Source: Phocaeicola sartorii JCM 17136 = DSM 21941
Lineage (GTDB): Bacteria > Bacteroidota > Bacteroidia > Bacteroidales > Bacteroidaceae
Reading direction: 5' to 3'
Assembly (NCBI RefSeq): GCF_000614185.1
Contig: NZ_BAKM01000042.1
Span: 1-34,447 of the forward strand
Length of the DNA: 34,447 bases
In this document: piece after piece, positions 17,128 through 25,318 of the stretch
How positions within the stretch are numbered: the stretch's first letter is position 1
Layout of the letters: every line of letters starts with the position of its first letter
The notes under the pieces: model-generated
The model's database searches: none
What the model was told of the DNA's origin: nothing
The model's input: only the letters and a program-made list of their open reading frames with translations
Position numbers and translations under genes: made by a program

Positions 17128-17923
17128 CCTTCCCAATCTGCTTTTGTAACTCTGATAACCAATCCTGATTCACAATCCAACGAAAGATTAGATTATTTTG
17201 AGGAAATTGCTTGTCATAAACATCACCTTTCACTATTATTTTATCTCTCAACCTAATAAACCTTATAGACCAAAACTCACCTAAGGGAGATAAACTAATT
17301 TCCTTTGTTTTACCTTTAATTATCAAAGTGAGTTCTTCCTTAAAACAAAGCAACTCACTCATATCCATTTCGCAGTCTGTCAATAGATGAAAGAATGAAT
17401 CTTTCAGTTCTACCTTAAAGCGAATATATTCTGAATATTCTATAACTTCAAAATTAAATAAACAGATTGAACAAAACTGATTGTGGTTATTCATAATAAT
17501 TTCACTGGTAAGCTGAACAGAGTCCACTGTTTTTCCTATACTATCGGACAGCTCCGGCAAAAAGGTTTGATCAAAATGAGTTTCCAAAGTTAAGCCATTA
17601 TGCATCGTTTGATCTTTCCAGATAGAAAAATGCTGTTTAATACGTCCTGTTCTTTCCAATTCTAATTCTATATGCAGAAGTTTATCCATCGAAATGAATG
17701 CCACTTTTTGAAGATGCCCAACATATAAAGAATCTAGTTGCTCTTTAAACTTCTGTAACTCAACAATACTTGCTTTATAAGGTCCTGACACATTAAATAT
17801 CGAGGTTTGCGCCTGCAAATCAAATTGCAAGATATTATCTTCCATACGTCTTTCACAACGGAAATTATAACATTGTACTATTGATTCCCGTTCTGAATTA
17901 TAAAATACAATTTGTTCCATCAT
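17123..17923 (-). CDS. Candidate immunity protein, two WapI-like halves
   Basis: A 266-residue protein (MMEQIVFYNSERESIVQ) that appears to contain the same fold twice. Half one (about 25-130): FDLQAQTSIFNVSGPYKASIVELQKFKEQLDSL...ISMDKLLHIELELERTGRIKQHFSIW...DQTFLPELSDSI. Half two (about 145-264): FNFEVIEYSEYIRFKVEL...MDMSELLCFKEELTLI...EFWSIRFIRLRDKIIVKGDVYD...NQDWLSELQKQI. The order of strand, LxxFkeeL helix, a beta meander and a terminal D/N-Q-x-x-L-x-E-L helix recalls WapI-family immunity proteins, which are normally single-domain. It is the first gene after the full-length Rhs, hence the likely inhibitor of that tip, but the gap of 196 bases is unusually long. Its end runs straight into the toxin-tail fossil. 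Confidence 0.6.
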   Translation of the reverse strand: MMEQIVFYNSERESIVQCYNFRCERRMEDNILQFDLQAQTSIFNVSGPYKASIVELQKFKEQLDSLYVGHLQKVAFISMDKLLHIELELERTGRIKQHFSIWKDQTMHNGLTLETHFDQTFLPELSDSIGKTVDSVQLTSEIIMNNHNQFCSICLFNFEVIEYSEYIRFKVELKDSFFHLLTDCEMDMSELLCFKEELTLIIKGKTKEISLSPLGEFWSIRFIRLRDKIIVKGDVYDKQFPQNNLIFRWIVNQDWLSELQKQIGKA

Positions 17924-17966
17924 TTTTTAATCTTAATAATATAACCAATTCGTTTTAAGATTCCGA

Positions 17967-18107
17967 CATGAGATTATGTCAAAAGTTCAATAGCATTATC
18001 ATATAGTTTGCCTCAAGAAGATTAAAACATGAAGTTATATTCAGATTCTACACAAATGTTCAGAAAGGCAAAATAATAACTTATTTTAGTTTTGACATAC
18101 TCTCATG
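17967..18107. repeat. 18-bp inverted repeat between Rhs and its candidate immunity gene
   Basis: CATGAGATTATGTCAAAA at 17967-17984 is the reverse complement of TTTTGACATACTCTCATG at 18090-18107 with one mismatch, enclosing 105 AT-rich bases. The arms occupy most of the 196-base gap. It could be a small fold-back insertion (MITE-like), an RNA structure that sets the toxin/immunity ratio, or a recombination scar. Confidence 0.7.
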
Positions 18108-18119
18108 ACTAAAATTTAT

Positions 18120-21100
18120 TTAAGGTATAAAGGGAAATTTAAAGGTTTTCATAAAAGAATCCCAATCATAAAATGCCCTATGATATACAATTCCCGTATT
18201 CGAATTTATTCCTAATGTATAAACTCCTTCAACCCCATTAATAGTACCTGGAGCAACCATCATTTGACTATTTCCTCTAATACCAAAAATGTCACCATGT
18301 TCTAAAATCTGTTTATCAAAAGAACGTGGATAGGTATGATAAAGATCACCTTGCAAATCAAGTCTAGAATTATATCCCTCTATTTTCAACGGTCTAAGAG
18401 ATAAACTTTTTTCACCCTCCATCACAGGAGTCGAAATTTTATCATTAGTAGTTATAGAGTATTCATTTGTTGCATTTCCAACAGGTTTAGACGGTTCCGT
18501 AGCTTTCGGCATCACATCCGGTTCTACCGCCACCTTAGGAGCTTTCACTCCACCTGCCACCGGCGTATTCTTGAAAGAAAACTGGCTTCTGCCTGCCGCA
18601 ACATCCGCACCGGTCCAAACATTCTGACCTTTGAAGTAAGAAACAGCACCACCGAAAGCACCACCCGTAACAGCACCCGAAAGAGCGCCGGAAGCTGCAC
18701 CGGACAAGCCGCCACTCATTATATCACCAAAGTTTCCTCCAGCCATGGCAGCATTGCCTGCACCAAACACAGCACCACTGACAGCACCACTACCCGCTCC
18801 GATGATAGCACCGCCAGCCACTCCGGAAAGTCCACCGACAGCACCGGCTATCGCGCCACCGGTTACTGCTCCCAAAGCACCGGCAGCAGCACCTACGCCG
18901 AAATAACCGAAGAAAGCACCAACGCTGTTTATCTGATCGGAATGGATTGCAACATTCACAGCACCACCAATTACGGCAGCGGCAACTATCCACCAGAACT
19001 CACCATTCTCATCCACATAGCAAAGCGGATTACACATGCCATAACCGTAACGGTTCAACGAACGTAAGTTGTCAGGCAACTGCACAAAAGGATCAGGAGA
19101 AAGAAAACGACCAAGCACCGGATCATACAGCCGCGCATTCATGTTAATCAAACCAAAGACCGACAAATGTTCATGTCCTGTATAGCCACGGCCCAACAAA
19201 AGGTCAGGCTCGCTGCCCGGAAGGTAAACATTCTGATTGACCGGGTTACGCATCCGCCCCCATGCATCATAACTATATTCGGCAAGCAGCTTACCGGAAT
19301 TATCAGTTATATGCGTAATATTACCGAGATAGTCGCGACAGATATAATTCAACCGCCAAACCCCGTTCTCCTTCACATATACCGCGGGAGAATGGTAATA
19401 ACCGCCGCCAAGATAAAGCTTTTCTTTTGAAGAACCAACTTTTTCGTCTATTTCATACACATTGCCCAAATAATGACGCGTCAAATAATTACTACCATTT
19501 TTAGTAATCTGCATTTTTACACGGTCATAATCTGCATTATACGAGAATGTAGCCTGATAACCATTTTCTGAAATTGTACCGGGACGCATGAATGAAGTGT
19601 AAGTCACACTCTGTGGTTTCGCCTGTGCCGTTGAAACCGAAGAGACAGGAGCGATGTTACTTATGCGATATTTATCATATTGCATGATCCCTGCATCAGT
19701 CTTATTAGTTATATTACTGATAGCATCATAACTGACCGTAGCGCCTTTATAGCCCGTCAACCGATTCACTGCATCATACGTAAAATTTTCTGTCAGATTA
19801 CGTGTATTGTCCTTACGAGAACTCAAGTTGCCTTTGCCCAAATCAAAAGCATAAGTGCTGTTTTGAATCGTTCCTCCGGAAGAAGAAAGCGAACTTCGCC
19901 CTGTAGGCACGCCATATTGATTATAGGTATAATTCCGGGTAACAGTTCCTGTAACAATTTTGGTCGGATTCCCGAAATTATCAGCAGATTGCAAATCCCA
20001 AATAGTATTAGTACCCAGTTTTATCGTTTTCAGATGCCCATTAGCATAAGTATAATTCTCAGTTCCTATTACTTCGGCCTGCGATTGATAACCGGTCGCT
20101 GTCAAGATTCCGTTAACATAAGAGTAAGTCTTCTGCAACCATTTACCATCCATTCCTACTTGTTTATCAGTCAATACATTGCCATATTTATCGTAGGTAT
20201 AGGTAGCAGAAGTTCCATTCGTATTAGAAACAGCAGTAATAACTGGATAATGTGGATCATAGCTATAGGTAACGCTAAACTCCGGTGTTGTTTCTGACAA
20301 CAATTTACCATATTTGTCATAAACATAGCTCACCGTTTTATTATTTGCATCCGTCATTCTATTCACATTTCCATATTGATCATAACCGAATGTCTTAATA
20401 CCAGCTGCCGGATCATTTATAGAAGTTTTACGTCCCCAATCATCATACGTAAAAGATGTAGATATATCATTGGAAACTTTAACAGACTCGACATTGCCAT
20501 TTGCCAAATATGAATAAGTAATTGTACCGTTAGAGTCTGTAACAGTCAAAAGATTACCTTGCGGATCATAGTCACGAGTTGTTGATATTCCATCTTTGGT
20601 CTCCGTTACTGAAGTTCCGGAATATGAATAGGTCTGTTGGTTTCCTGAAGCAAACATTATTTGTGTGGGTCTGTCGAAGGAATCATAAGAATATGTATTC
20701 CACAAAGAAGCCGAACTGCCTGTAAATGGCATAGATTTCTTTTGCAACATATCTTTTGAGTCATAAACATGATCTTCATAAATCATTGTCCCGTTAAATT
20801 GTGTTTCTCCTTTTCTAACCACCTCACCAAAAGCATTATAATAGGATACTACAGTCGGAGCATTCGTTTGCGTGACCTGCACATAATACAGTGATTGAGG
20901 AACAGACTGATTCCAGCCCAAAGTAATGTTTCTAACAATATTATCCGGATAAATCACTTTAACTAGATTCCCCATATCATCATACTCATAAGTTGTGTTG
21001 TTATTTCTGATATCTGTTGATGAAGTCAATAAGCCACGAGTATATGAAAATCCTGACTTAAGACCGAATGGAGAAATTTCTTCTACCAAATGCTGACCAT

Positions 21101-24100
21101 TGGATGAATAATTATAAGTTGTAGTAACAGCGTCTGATGAACTGTAAGATTTAACAGACTTACTTACCATGTGCCCAAAACTATCATAACCATAAATTTC
21201 CTCAGAAACTTTCTTCATACCGTCTTTGGTATATGATACCTTATTTGTCAAACGGTTATTATTATCGTATGTATTGACAACCTTTTCTATCCAATCAGAT
21301 TCACCTGTTCTTTGCTTCTTAATCGTAACATTCAACGGGAGTCCTAACATACGTTGATTACCAAATACATTTTTATATTCAATCGTTTTTTCTTCTATGA
21401 TATCATTTCCCCACATTATACCAATAAATTTGGGAGAACCATATTCATAATCCTTATAAACAGTATTTATAAATGTATTTTTAAGATGATCTTGCTCTAT
21501 CTTCACAAATGGTTGTAGTTCATAACGTTTCCCAGTACCTGGCAGAATTTTATTTGCAAAAAACATAAGCGAAACTTCAGTTCTATCTGTTTTCTGTTTA
21601 ATTTGTTGATACATATACGAAAAATAATAGTCTTCGTCTATGTTATAATCACTTATAACTTCAATATTTCTTGAATTATTGGTTACACTTATATTCTTAA
21701 AACATAAAATACCCTTACCTTGTCTATGCACACATAAGTCTTTATACTTATATGAAAAATTCTGATAATATCCATCAGCATTCAAGTTTTGGGAATAGAC
21801 CACATACAGTGGAGCTTTCATCTTTACTACCGGGAAAGTGACAGCATCTGCCGTTTCCGTATAAGCTCCTTGCGTTATCGGCATATAGTCAAAAGAAACG
21901 CGGCTATTATAGCCATCCACTATCGACTTGACATGCAGATTCATCTTGTCATTGAACTGATACAACAGATTCATATCTGCGTATGCGCCCATAATGAATT
22001 CCGAACGACCGTCACCATCAAAATCGGCTACCGCTAGATTTGACTGTCCAGTCTGAGTATCGTCATTGATCAATCCATTTGTCATCAAAGACGTAGTATA
22101 ATATTCATTATCAAAATTAGTTCCATTAAAAGTGCCAATCTTTATTTTAAGCTTATTGCCGGTAATTGGCTCTAGATGAAGAATATCATGCCTGCCATCC
22201 CGATTAAAATCACCTACAAGCACTTTTGCTTTGATGTCATGGTTTACTATCTGCTTTTTTATAAATGTTTTGCCCGTAGAAAGAAACAAAGTAACAGTGG
22301 AAAAATTACTAGAACTTTGGCATAACACATCAGTCTTTCCGTCACCGTTAAAATCACCGAAATAATTGAAATTCCAATTACGAAGTTCTGAATTGCTGAA
22401 TGAAGTAAGTTTGGTAAATGTTCCTCCATTCAAAGTATAAACCCAGCAGGCACTACCACTCATTGTCAAGACATCTGTCTTTCCGTCACCATTAAAGTCT
22501 ACCAGATAATTATTATTCGGATAACTAGAAACATAGTCTGTCCCCCAATTATCAATTCCTCCGGATGCAATCTCCGTTGCACTTTGGTTATAAACTTTAG
22601 CGTTCCTAGTCAGCACTTCCGTCTTTCCATCAGCGTTAAAATCACCTGTCAATATACGTGAATCACTATTATTAAAACCGCCTGATTCAACAAAAGAAGA
22701 CCCATTGAATAAATAAAAATCAAAACGATAATTATTTTTACCAACCTTCTGAATACGTATGACATCCATCTTACCGTCACCGTTCAAATCAGCATAACGT
22801 AAAGCTTGAAAATCGCTACATAAGGGTAAAGTGCACTTTTTAGAGAAAGAAACATCTCCATACGGTGAATAGGCCTGATATAATACAGCATTGTCGGATG
22901 AGGAATAGGAACTTTTCGTCGGATAAGTCATCATATCCGCTTTGCCATCTCCGTCAAAATCAAGAAAATCTGGATAAATTCCTTCACGTGACACATCTAC
23001 ACCGGAAAAGTATTCTTGGGCATACTTGGAATTATTTCCATCATAATCACCCCAGTCAACAATAGTTGAATTATATCTAGCCCCATTTCGCCCATACTCT
23101 TCAACCTCACTTAATTTAGAGTAATATTGATCAAACAGGTATTTAAACTTATACTCCTTGATCACTACCCCATCAGACAGACATTTAATAGAAACAAGTA
23201 ATTTCTTCTGAGTAATAACATTCCCAGCAACATAAGATTCCATGGTATCATTACGATCATCATAAGAAAACTCTACCTTATTATATGGGGATACATTTTC
23301 ATTGGTGTTGCCTGTATATTCTATGCTGGAAAGATAAAACTCTCCTGTTGTAGCATTTACATTATAATGATACAACATATAATTACCATATCGATCTGTT
23401 ACCTTTGACAAAAGCCAATACAAAGCACAGGAAGCATTTTGGGCGCGTATATTGGAATCCGTATTTATCCCATACTCATAAACCATTCCATCTTTTGTAC
23501 GTACTCGAAAAGCATCTTTGGAATTGATCGTAACATACTCAACGATACTATAATCCTCTTTTTCACAAGCATAAACAGAGCCTACAACCATATTGGTGCC
23601 GGAAGTGCGTATCAACCGCTGTCCATCAAGCATCAAATTATCAGCGGTAGTCAGTTTTATCTCGTCAGCTGCTCCGTCATAATAATAATTCTTGCCTACA
23701 CGCATTATATATGAGGAAGCGGACAACCCCCATCCATATCCCATAATACCATTACCGGACTGGCTATTATAACCGACTGATAATTGTGGCTGCATCCCGT
23801 TAGTACCATCCACAACTTTAATCGGAATCTGATAAATAGCAGCTCCTAAATCTGAAACACTAGCATTTCCCTCTGTTCTACCTACCTGTAAAGTGGTATT
23901 TAATGAACGGTAAGGATCAGGAGCGTCAGATTGGTAAGTAATGGGTAAAACACTTCTTGAAACTAAAGGACTGATGTCAGCTCTGCTCCAATCAAAAGTC
24001 AACGCTCCTCCTCTTTTAATACGGTTTCCAGCCGAATCATGGGTATAAGGAACATTCTGTCCATATATGAATATTATATACAGAAATGTTATAAGAAACA

Positions 24101-24116
24101 ATAAAGCTCTTTTCAT
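18120..24116 (-). CDS. Full-length secreted SpvB/FG-GAP/Rhs polymorphic toxin
   Basis: A 1998-residue Rhs protein whose YD-repeat shell would encapsulate and deliver a C-terminal toxin. Order: Sec signal (MKRALLFLITFLYIIFIYG); an Rhs-like motif THDSAGNRIKRGG; SpvB/TcdB-like N-domain (IPIKVVDGTNGMQPQLSVGYNSQSGNGIMGYGW); about seven FG-GAP calcium-type motifs between residues 385 and 705 (DFDGDGKAD, DLNGDGKMD, DFNGDGKTD and others); YD/Rhs repeats from about 960 to 1640; the core end YDPVLGRFLSPDP (about 1663-1675) and NRYGYGMCNPLCYVDENGE; a Gly/Ala-rich hydrophobic segment (about 1705-1830); and a private tip from about 1876. The tip (LYHTYPRSFDKQILEHGDIFG...APGTINGVEGVYTLGIN...GIVYHRAF) is not one I can name; its GxxxHR pattern could belong to an RNase-type fold. 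No T6SS genes are visible, so a Sec-dependent surface route is more likely. Confidence 0.9.
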   Translation of the reverse strand: MKRALLFLITFLYIIFIYGQNVPYTHDSAGNRIKRGGALTFDWSRADISPLVSRSVLPITYQSDAPDPYRSLNTTLQVGRTEGNASVSDLGAAIYQIPIKVVDGTNGMQPQLSVGYNSQSGNGIMGYGWGLSASSYIMRVGKNYYYDGAADEIKLTTADNLMLDGQRLIRTSGTNMVVGSVYACEKEDYSIVEYVTINSKDAFRVRTKDGMVYEYGINTDSNIRAQNASCALYWLLSKVTDRYGNYMLYHYNVNATTGEFYLSSIEYTGNTNENVSPYNKVEFSYDDRNDTMESYVAGNVITQKKLLVSIKCLSDGVVIKEYKFKYLFDQYYSKLSEVEEYGRNGARYNSTIVDWGDYDGNNSKYAQEYFSGVDVSREGIYPDFLDFDGDGKADMMTYPTKSSYSSSDNAVLYQAYSPYGDVSFSKKCTLPLCSDFQALRYADLNGDGKMDVIRIQKVGKNNYRFDFYLFNGSSFVESGGFNNSDSRILTGDFNADGKTEVLTRNAKVYNQSATEIASGGIDNWGTDYVSSYPNNNYLVDFNGDGKTDVLTMSGSACWVYTLNGGTFTKLTSFSNSELRNWNFNYFGDFNGDGKTDVLCQSSSNFSTVTLFLSTGKTFIKKQIVNHDIKAKVLVGDFNRDGRHDILHLEPITGNKLKIKIGTFNGTNFDNEYYTTSLMTNGLINDDTQTGQSNLAVADFDGDGRSEFIMGAYADMNLLYQFNDKMNLHVKSIVDGYNSRVSFDYMPITQGAYTETADAVTFPVVKMKAPLYVVYSQNLNADGYYQNFSYKYKDLCVHRQGKGILCFKNISVTNNSRNIEVISDYNIDEDYYFSYMYQQIKQKTDRTEVSLMFFANKILPGTGKRYELQPFVKIEQDHLKNTFINTVYKDYEYGSPKFIGIMWGNDIIEEKTIEYKNVFGNQRMLGLPLNVTIKKQRTGESDWIEKVVNTYDNNNRLTNKVSYTKDGMKKVSEEIYGYDSFGHMVSKSVKSYSSSDAVTTTYNYSSNGQHLVEEISPFGLKSGFSYTRGLLTSSTDIRNNNTTYEYDDMGNLVKVIYPDNIVRNITLGWNQSVPQSLYYVQVTQTNAPTVVSYYNAFGEVVRKGETQFNGTMIYEDHVYDSKDMLQKKSMPFTGSSASLWNTYSYDSFDRPTQIMFASGNQQTYSYSGTSVTETKDGISTTRDYDPQGNLLTVTDSNGTITYSYLANGNVESVKVSNDISTSFTYDDWGRKTSINDPAAGIKTFGYDQYGNVNRMTDANNKTVSYVYDKYGKLLSETTPEFSVTYSYDPHYPVITAVSNTNGTSATYTYDKYGNVLTDKQVGMDGKWLQKTYSYVNGILTATGYQSQAEVIGTENYTYANGHLKTIKLGTNTIWDLQSADNFGNPTKIVTGTVTRNYTYNQYGVPTGRSSLSSSGGTIQNSTYAFDLGKGNLSSRKDNTRNLTENFTYDAVNRLTGYKGATVSYDAISNITNKTDAGIMQYDKYRISNIAPVSSVSTAQAKPQSVTYTSFMRPGTISENGYQATFSYNADYDRVKMQITKNGSNYLTRHYLGNVYEIDEKVGSSKEKLYLGGGYYHSPAVYVKENGVWRLNYICRDYLGNITHITDNSGKLLAEYSYDAWGRMRNPVNQNVYLPGSEPDLLLGRGYTGHEHLSVFGLINMNARLYDPVLGRFLSPDPFVQLPDNLRSLNRYGYGMCNPLCYVDENGEFWWIVAAAVIGGAVNVAIHSDQINSVGAFFGYFGVGAAAGALGAVTGGAIAGAVGGLSGVAGGAIIGAGSGAVSGAVFGAGNAAMAGGNFGDIMSGGLSGAASGALSGAVTGGAFGGAVSYFKGQNVWTGADVAAGRSQFSFKNTPVAGGVKAPKVAVEPDVMPKATEPSKPVGNATNEYSITTNDKISTPVMEGEKSLSLRPLKIEGYNSRLDLQGDLYHTYPRSFDKQILEHGDIFGIRGNSQMMVAPGTINGVEGVYTLGINSNTGIVYHRAFYDWDSFMKTFKFPFIP
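19412..19440 (-). repeat. Cassette-border repeat, parental copy inside the intact Rhs core
   Basis: The 29 bases encode VGSSKEKLY in the intact protein and are identical to the two junction copies at 12314 and 15444. The 941 bases to the left (18500-19440) are the segment shared with the displaced cassette at 14532-15472, so this is the upstream limit of homology. Confidence 0.85.
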
Positions 24117-24167
24117 AAATTTCTTTTTTAATAATTAGTCGTTAAATCATATAAGAATAATATTATC

Positions 24168-24201
24168 CGGCAGATCCATAATCATTTTAATGAATCTGCC
24201 G
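24168..24201 (-). terminator. Hairpin after the smalltalk gene
   Basis: CGGCAGAT pairs with ATCTGCCG around an 18-base loop, starting 24 bases after the small gene's stop. On the - strand it is followed by GATAATATTATT, not a clean T run, so termination is probable but not certain. It lies about 50 bases upstream of the Rhs start. Confidence 0.55.
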
Positions 24202-24224
24202 AAAGGAAGATTAAATTCAATCTT

Positions 24225-24326
24225 CTACAAATTCATAGCATTCGCCCCCAGCGCCCCCGCAATGGCCGAAGCAACTGCAATGATCACTTTCAAAATAATG
24301 TCCCAAGTAGTTTTTTTAGTTGTCAT
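24225..24326 (-). CDS. Smalltalk-family mini-protein (33 aa)
   Basis: The reading MTTKKTTWDIILKVIIAVAS then AIAGALGANAMNL matches the pattern of the tiny 'smalltalk' proteins common in Bacteroidales: a short polar N-terminus with TWD, then one hydrophobic helix rich in Ala, Gly and Ile. A strong ribosome-binding site (AGGAGGA, 24334-24340) sits about 8 bases before the ATG, which is rare for this phylum and supports real translation. In many genomes this family sits between a HU-like DNA-binding gene and a phage-type amidase; neither is present here. It is instead about 110 bases upstream of the Rhs gene on the same strand. Function is unknown; a single-pass membrane peptide is likely. Confidence 0.75.
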   Translation of the reverse strand: MTTKKTTWDIILKVIIAVASAIAGALGANAMNL

Positions 24327-24340
24327 AGTTTTATCCTCCT

Positions 24341-24626
24341 CTAGTTTAGTTAGAAATAAATAGTTTATAAATAATTGATAATCAAGTTATGAGAAACGGA
24401 GGACCGCGAGAATCCCCATTCATAAAATGTAAGGACAGCACTCTACTATACAATATAGTAAGCGGCAACAAATACGTTCCAATATTCCGGAAGTGAACGT
24501 ACAATCCTCCCTCCGCAGCGAAACCATCCGCCACGAACCAATCAGTAGTTTGCATAAAAATAGATAGTTTAGTAAGTCCTTGTTTTAGATTTGTATAATC
24601 ATTGTATCAAATAGTCTGAATTGCCT
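24341..24626. other. Intergenic stretch without a recognised gene
   Basis: AT-rich sequence with only short open frames (the longest on the + strand about 34 codons from 24389, MRNGGPRESPFIKC...). No RNA gene, promoter of good quality or repeat is evident beyond the Shine-Dalgarno of the small gene at its left edge. Confidence 0.4.
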
Positions 24627-24974
24627 TTATTCAAACTCCTTAAATTCCCTTTCATGCTGTTTTTTCAATTTACGCGCCATACTTTCACGTACTTTTTGCA
24701 AAGCTTGAAGGATAAGCAGCATACGTAACTGCCCGTCATCTGTCCGAGTAATGACAGGATAATGACACGTATAGTTCACAATAGGTAAACACAACTTGTT
24801 TTCACGCTGCTTACGGCTGCTCAGTTTACGGCATTCCTTGCAATAATTGTCATAACACTGTTTTTTACTATTGAAATAAAAATCCGACACCGGAAGTTCC
24901 CGTTTACAATGGCTACAAATATGATTAGAGCCTACTGAAGCTTGTTTCATGGTTGTTTGAGTGTGTGTATTCAT
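24627..24974 (-). CDS. Small Cys4 zinc-finger-like protein
   Basis: A 115-residue basic protein. Two Cys pairs, CSHCKRELPVSDFYFNSKK and YCKECRKLSSRKQRE, have the spacing of a treble-clef/zinc-ribbon as in HNH-endonuclease-associated or phage late-control proteins, but no HNH catalytic residues follow. The C-terminus is a charged helix (ALQKVRESMARKLKKQHEREFKEFE). The start may be the second Met (MKQASVGSNHICSHC, 24950). It is divergent from the S24-type regulator to its right, and may be a DNA- or RNA-binding accessory. I cannot assign a function. Confidence 0.6.
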   Translation of the reverse strand: MNTHTQTTMKQASVGSNHICSHCKRELPVSDFYFNSKKQCYDNYCKECRKLSSRKQRENKLCLPIVNYTCHYPVITRTDDGQLRMLLILQALQKVRESMARKLKKQHEREFKEFE

Positions 24975-25223
24975 GACCGTTTGAATTATTAGTTATCTGT
25001 TATTTGAGTGATTCTTTTCTTTATCTTAACCACAATGCAAAGGTACAAGTATTTTTCATATTGAATACATATTTATCAAACATTGCGTTAATTTTTAGAC
25101 AGATTGTTTTATTAACGAAAATCAATTTTCAGTCTAAAGATCTATTTCCACCTATTTTATCTATAAAATTAACTAATCATTCCTTATTCATTTCATTTAA
25201 AAAGAAAATTATTGCTCTATTGT

Positions 25224-25254
25224 TTTGAAATCTAAAACTTATCTTCTATATTTG
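25224..25254 (+). promoter_or_regulatory. Consensus Bacteroides promoter for the S24 regulator
   Basis: TTTG at 25224-25227 and TATATTTG at 25247-25254 are separated by 19 bases, an exact fit to the -33 TTTG / -7 TAnnTTTG consensus. Transcription would start near 25261, about 58 bases before the ATG. The rest of 24975-25318 is AT-rich and holds no gene I can support. Confidence 0.8.
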
Positions 25255-25318
25255 CTACGGAAATACAAGTTTGTTTTTATAGAGGAAACATAATGATCAT
25301 AAAATCCCCAATTAAAAT

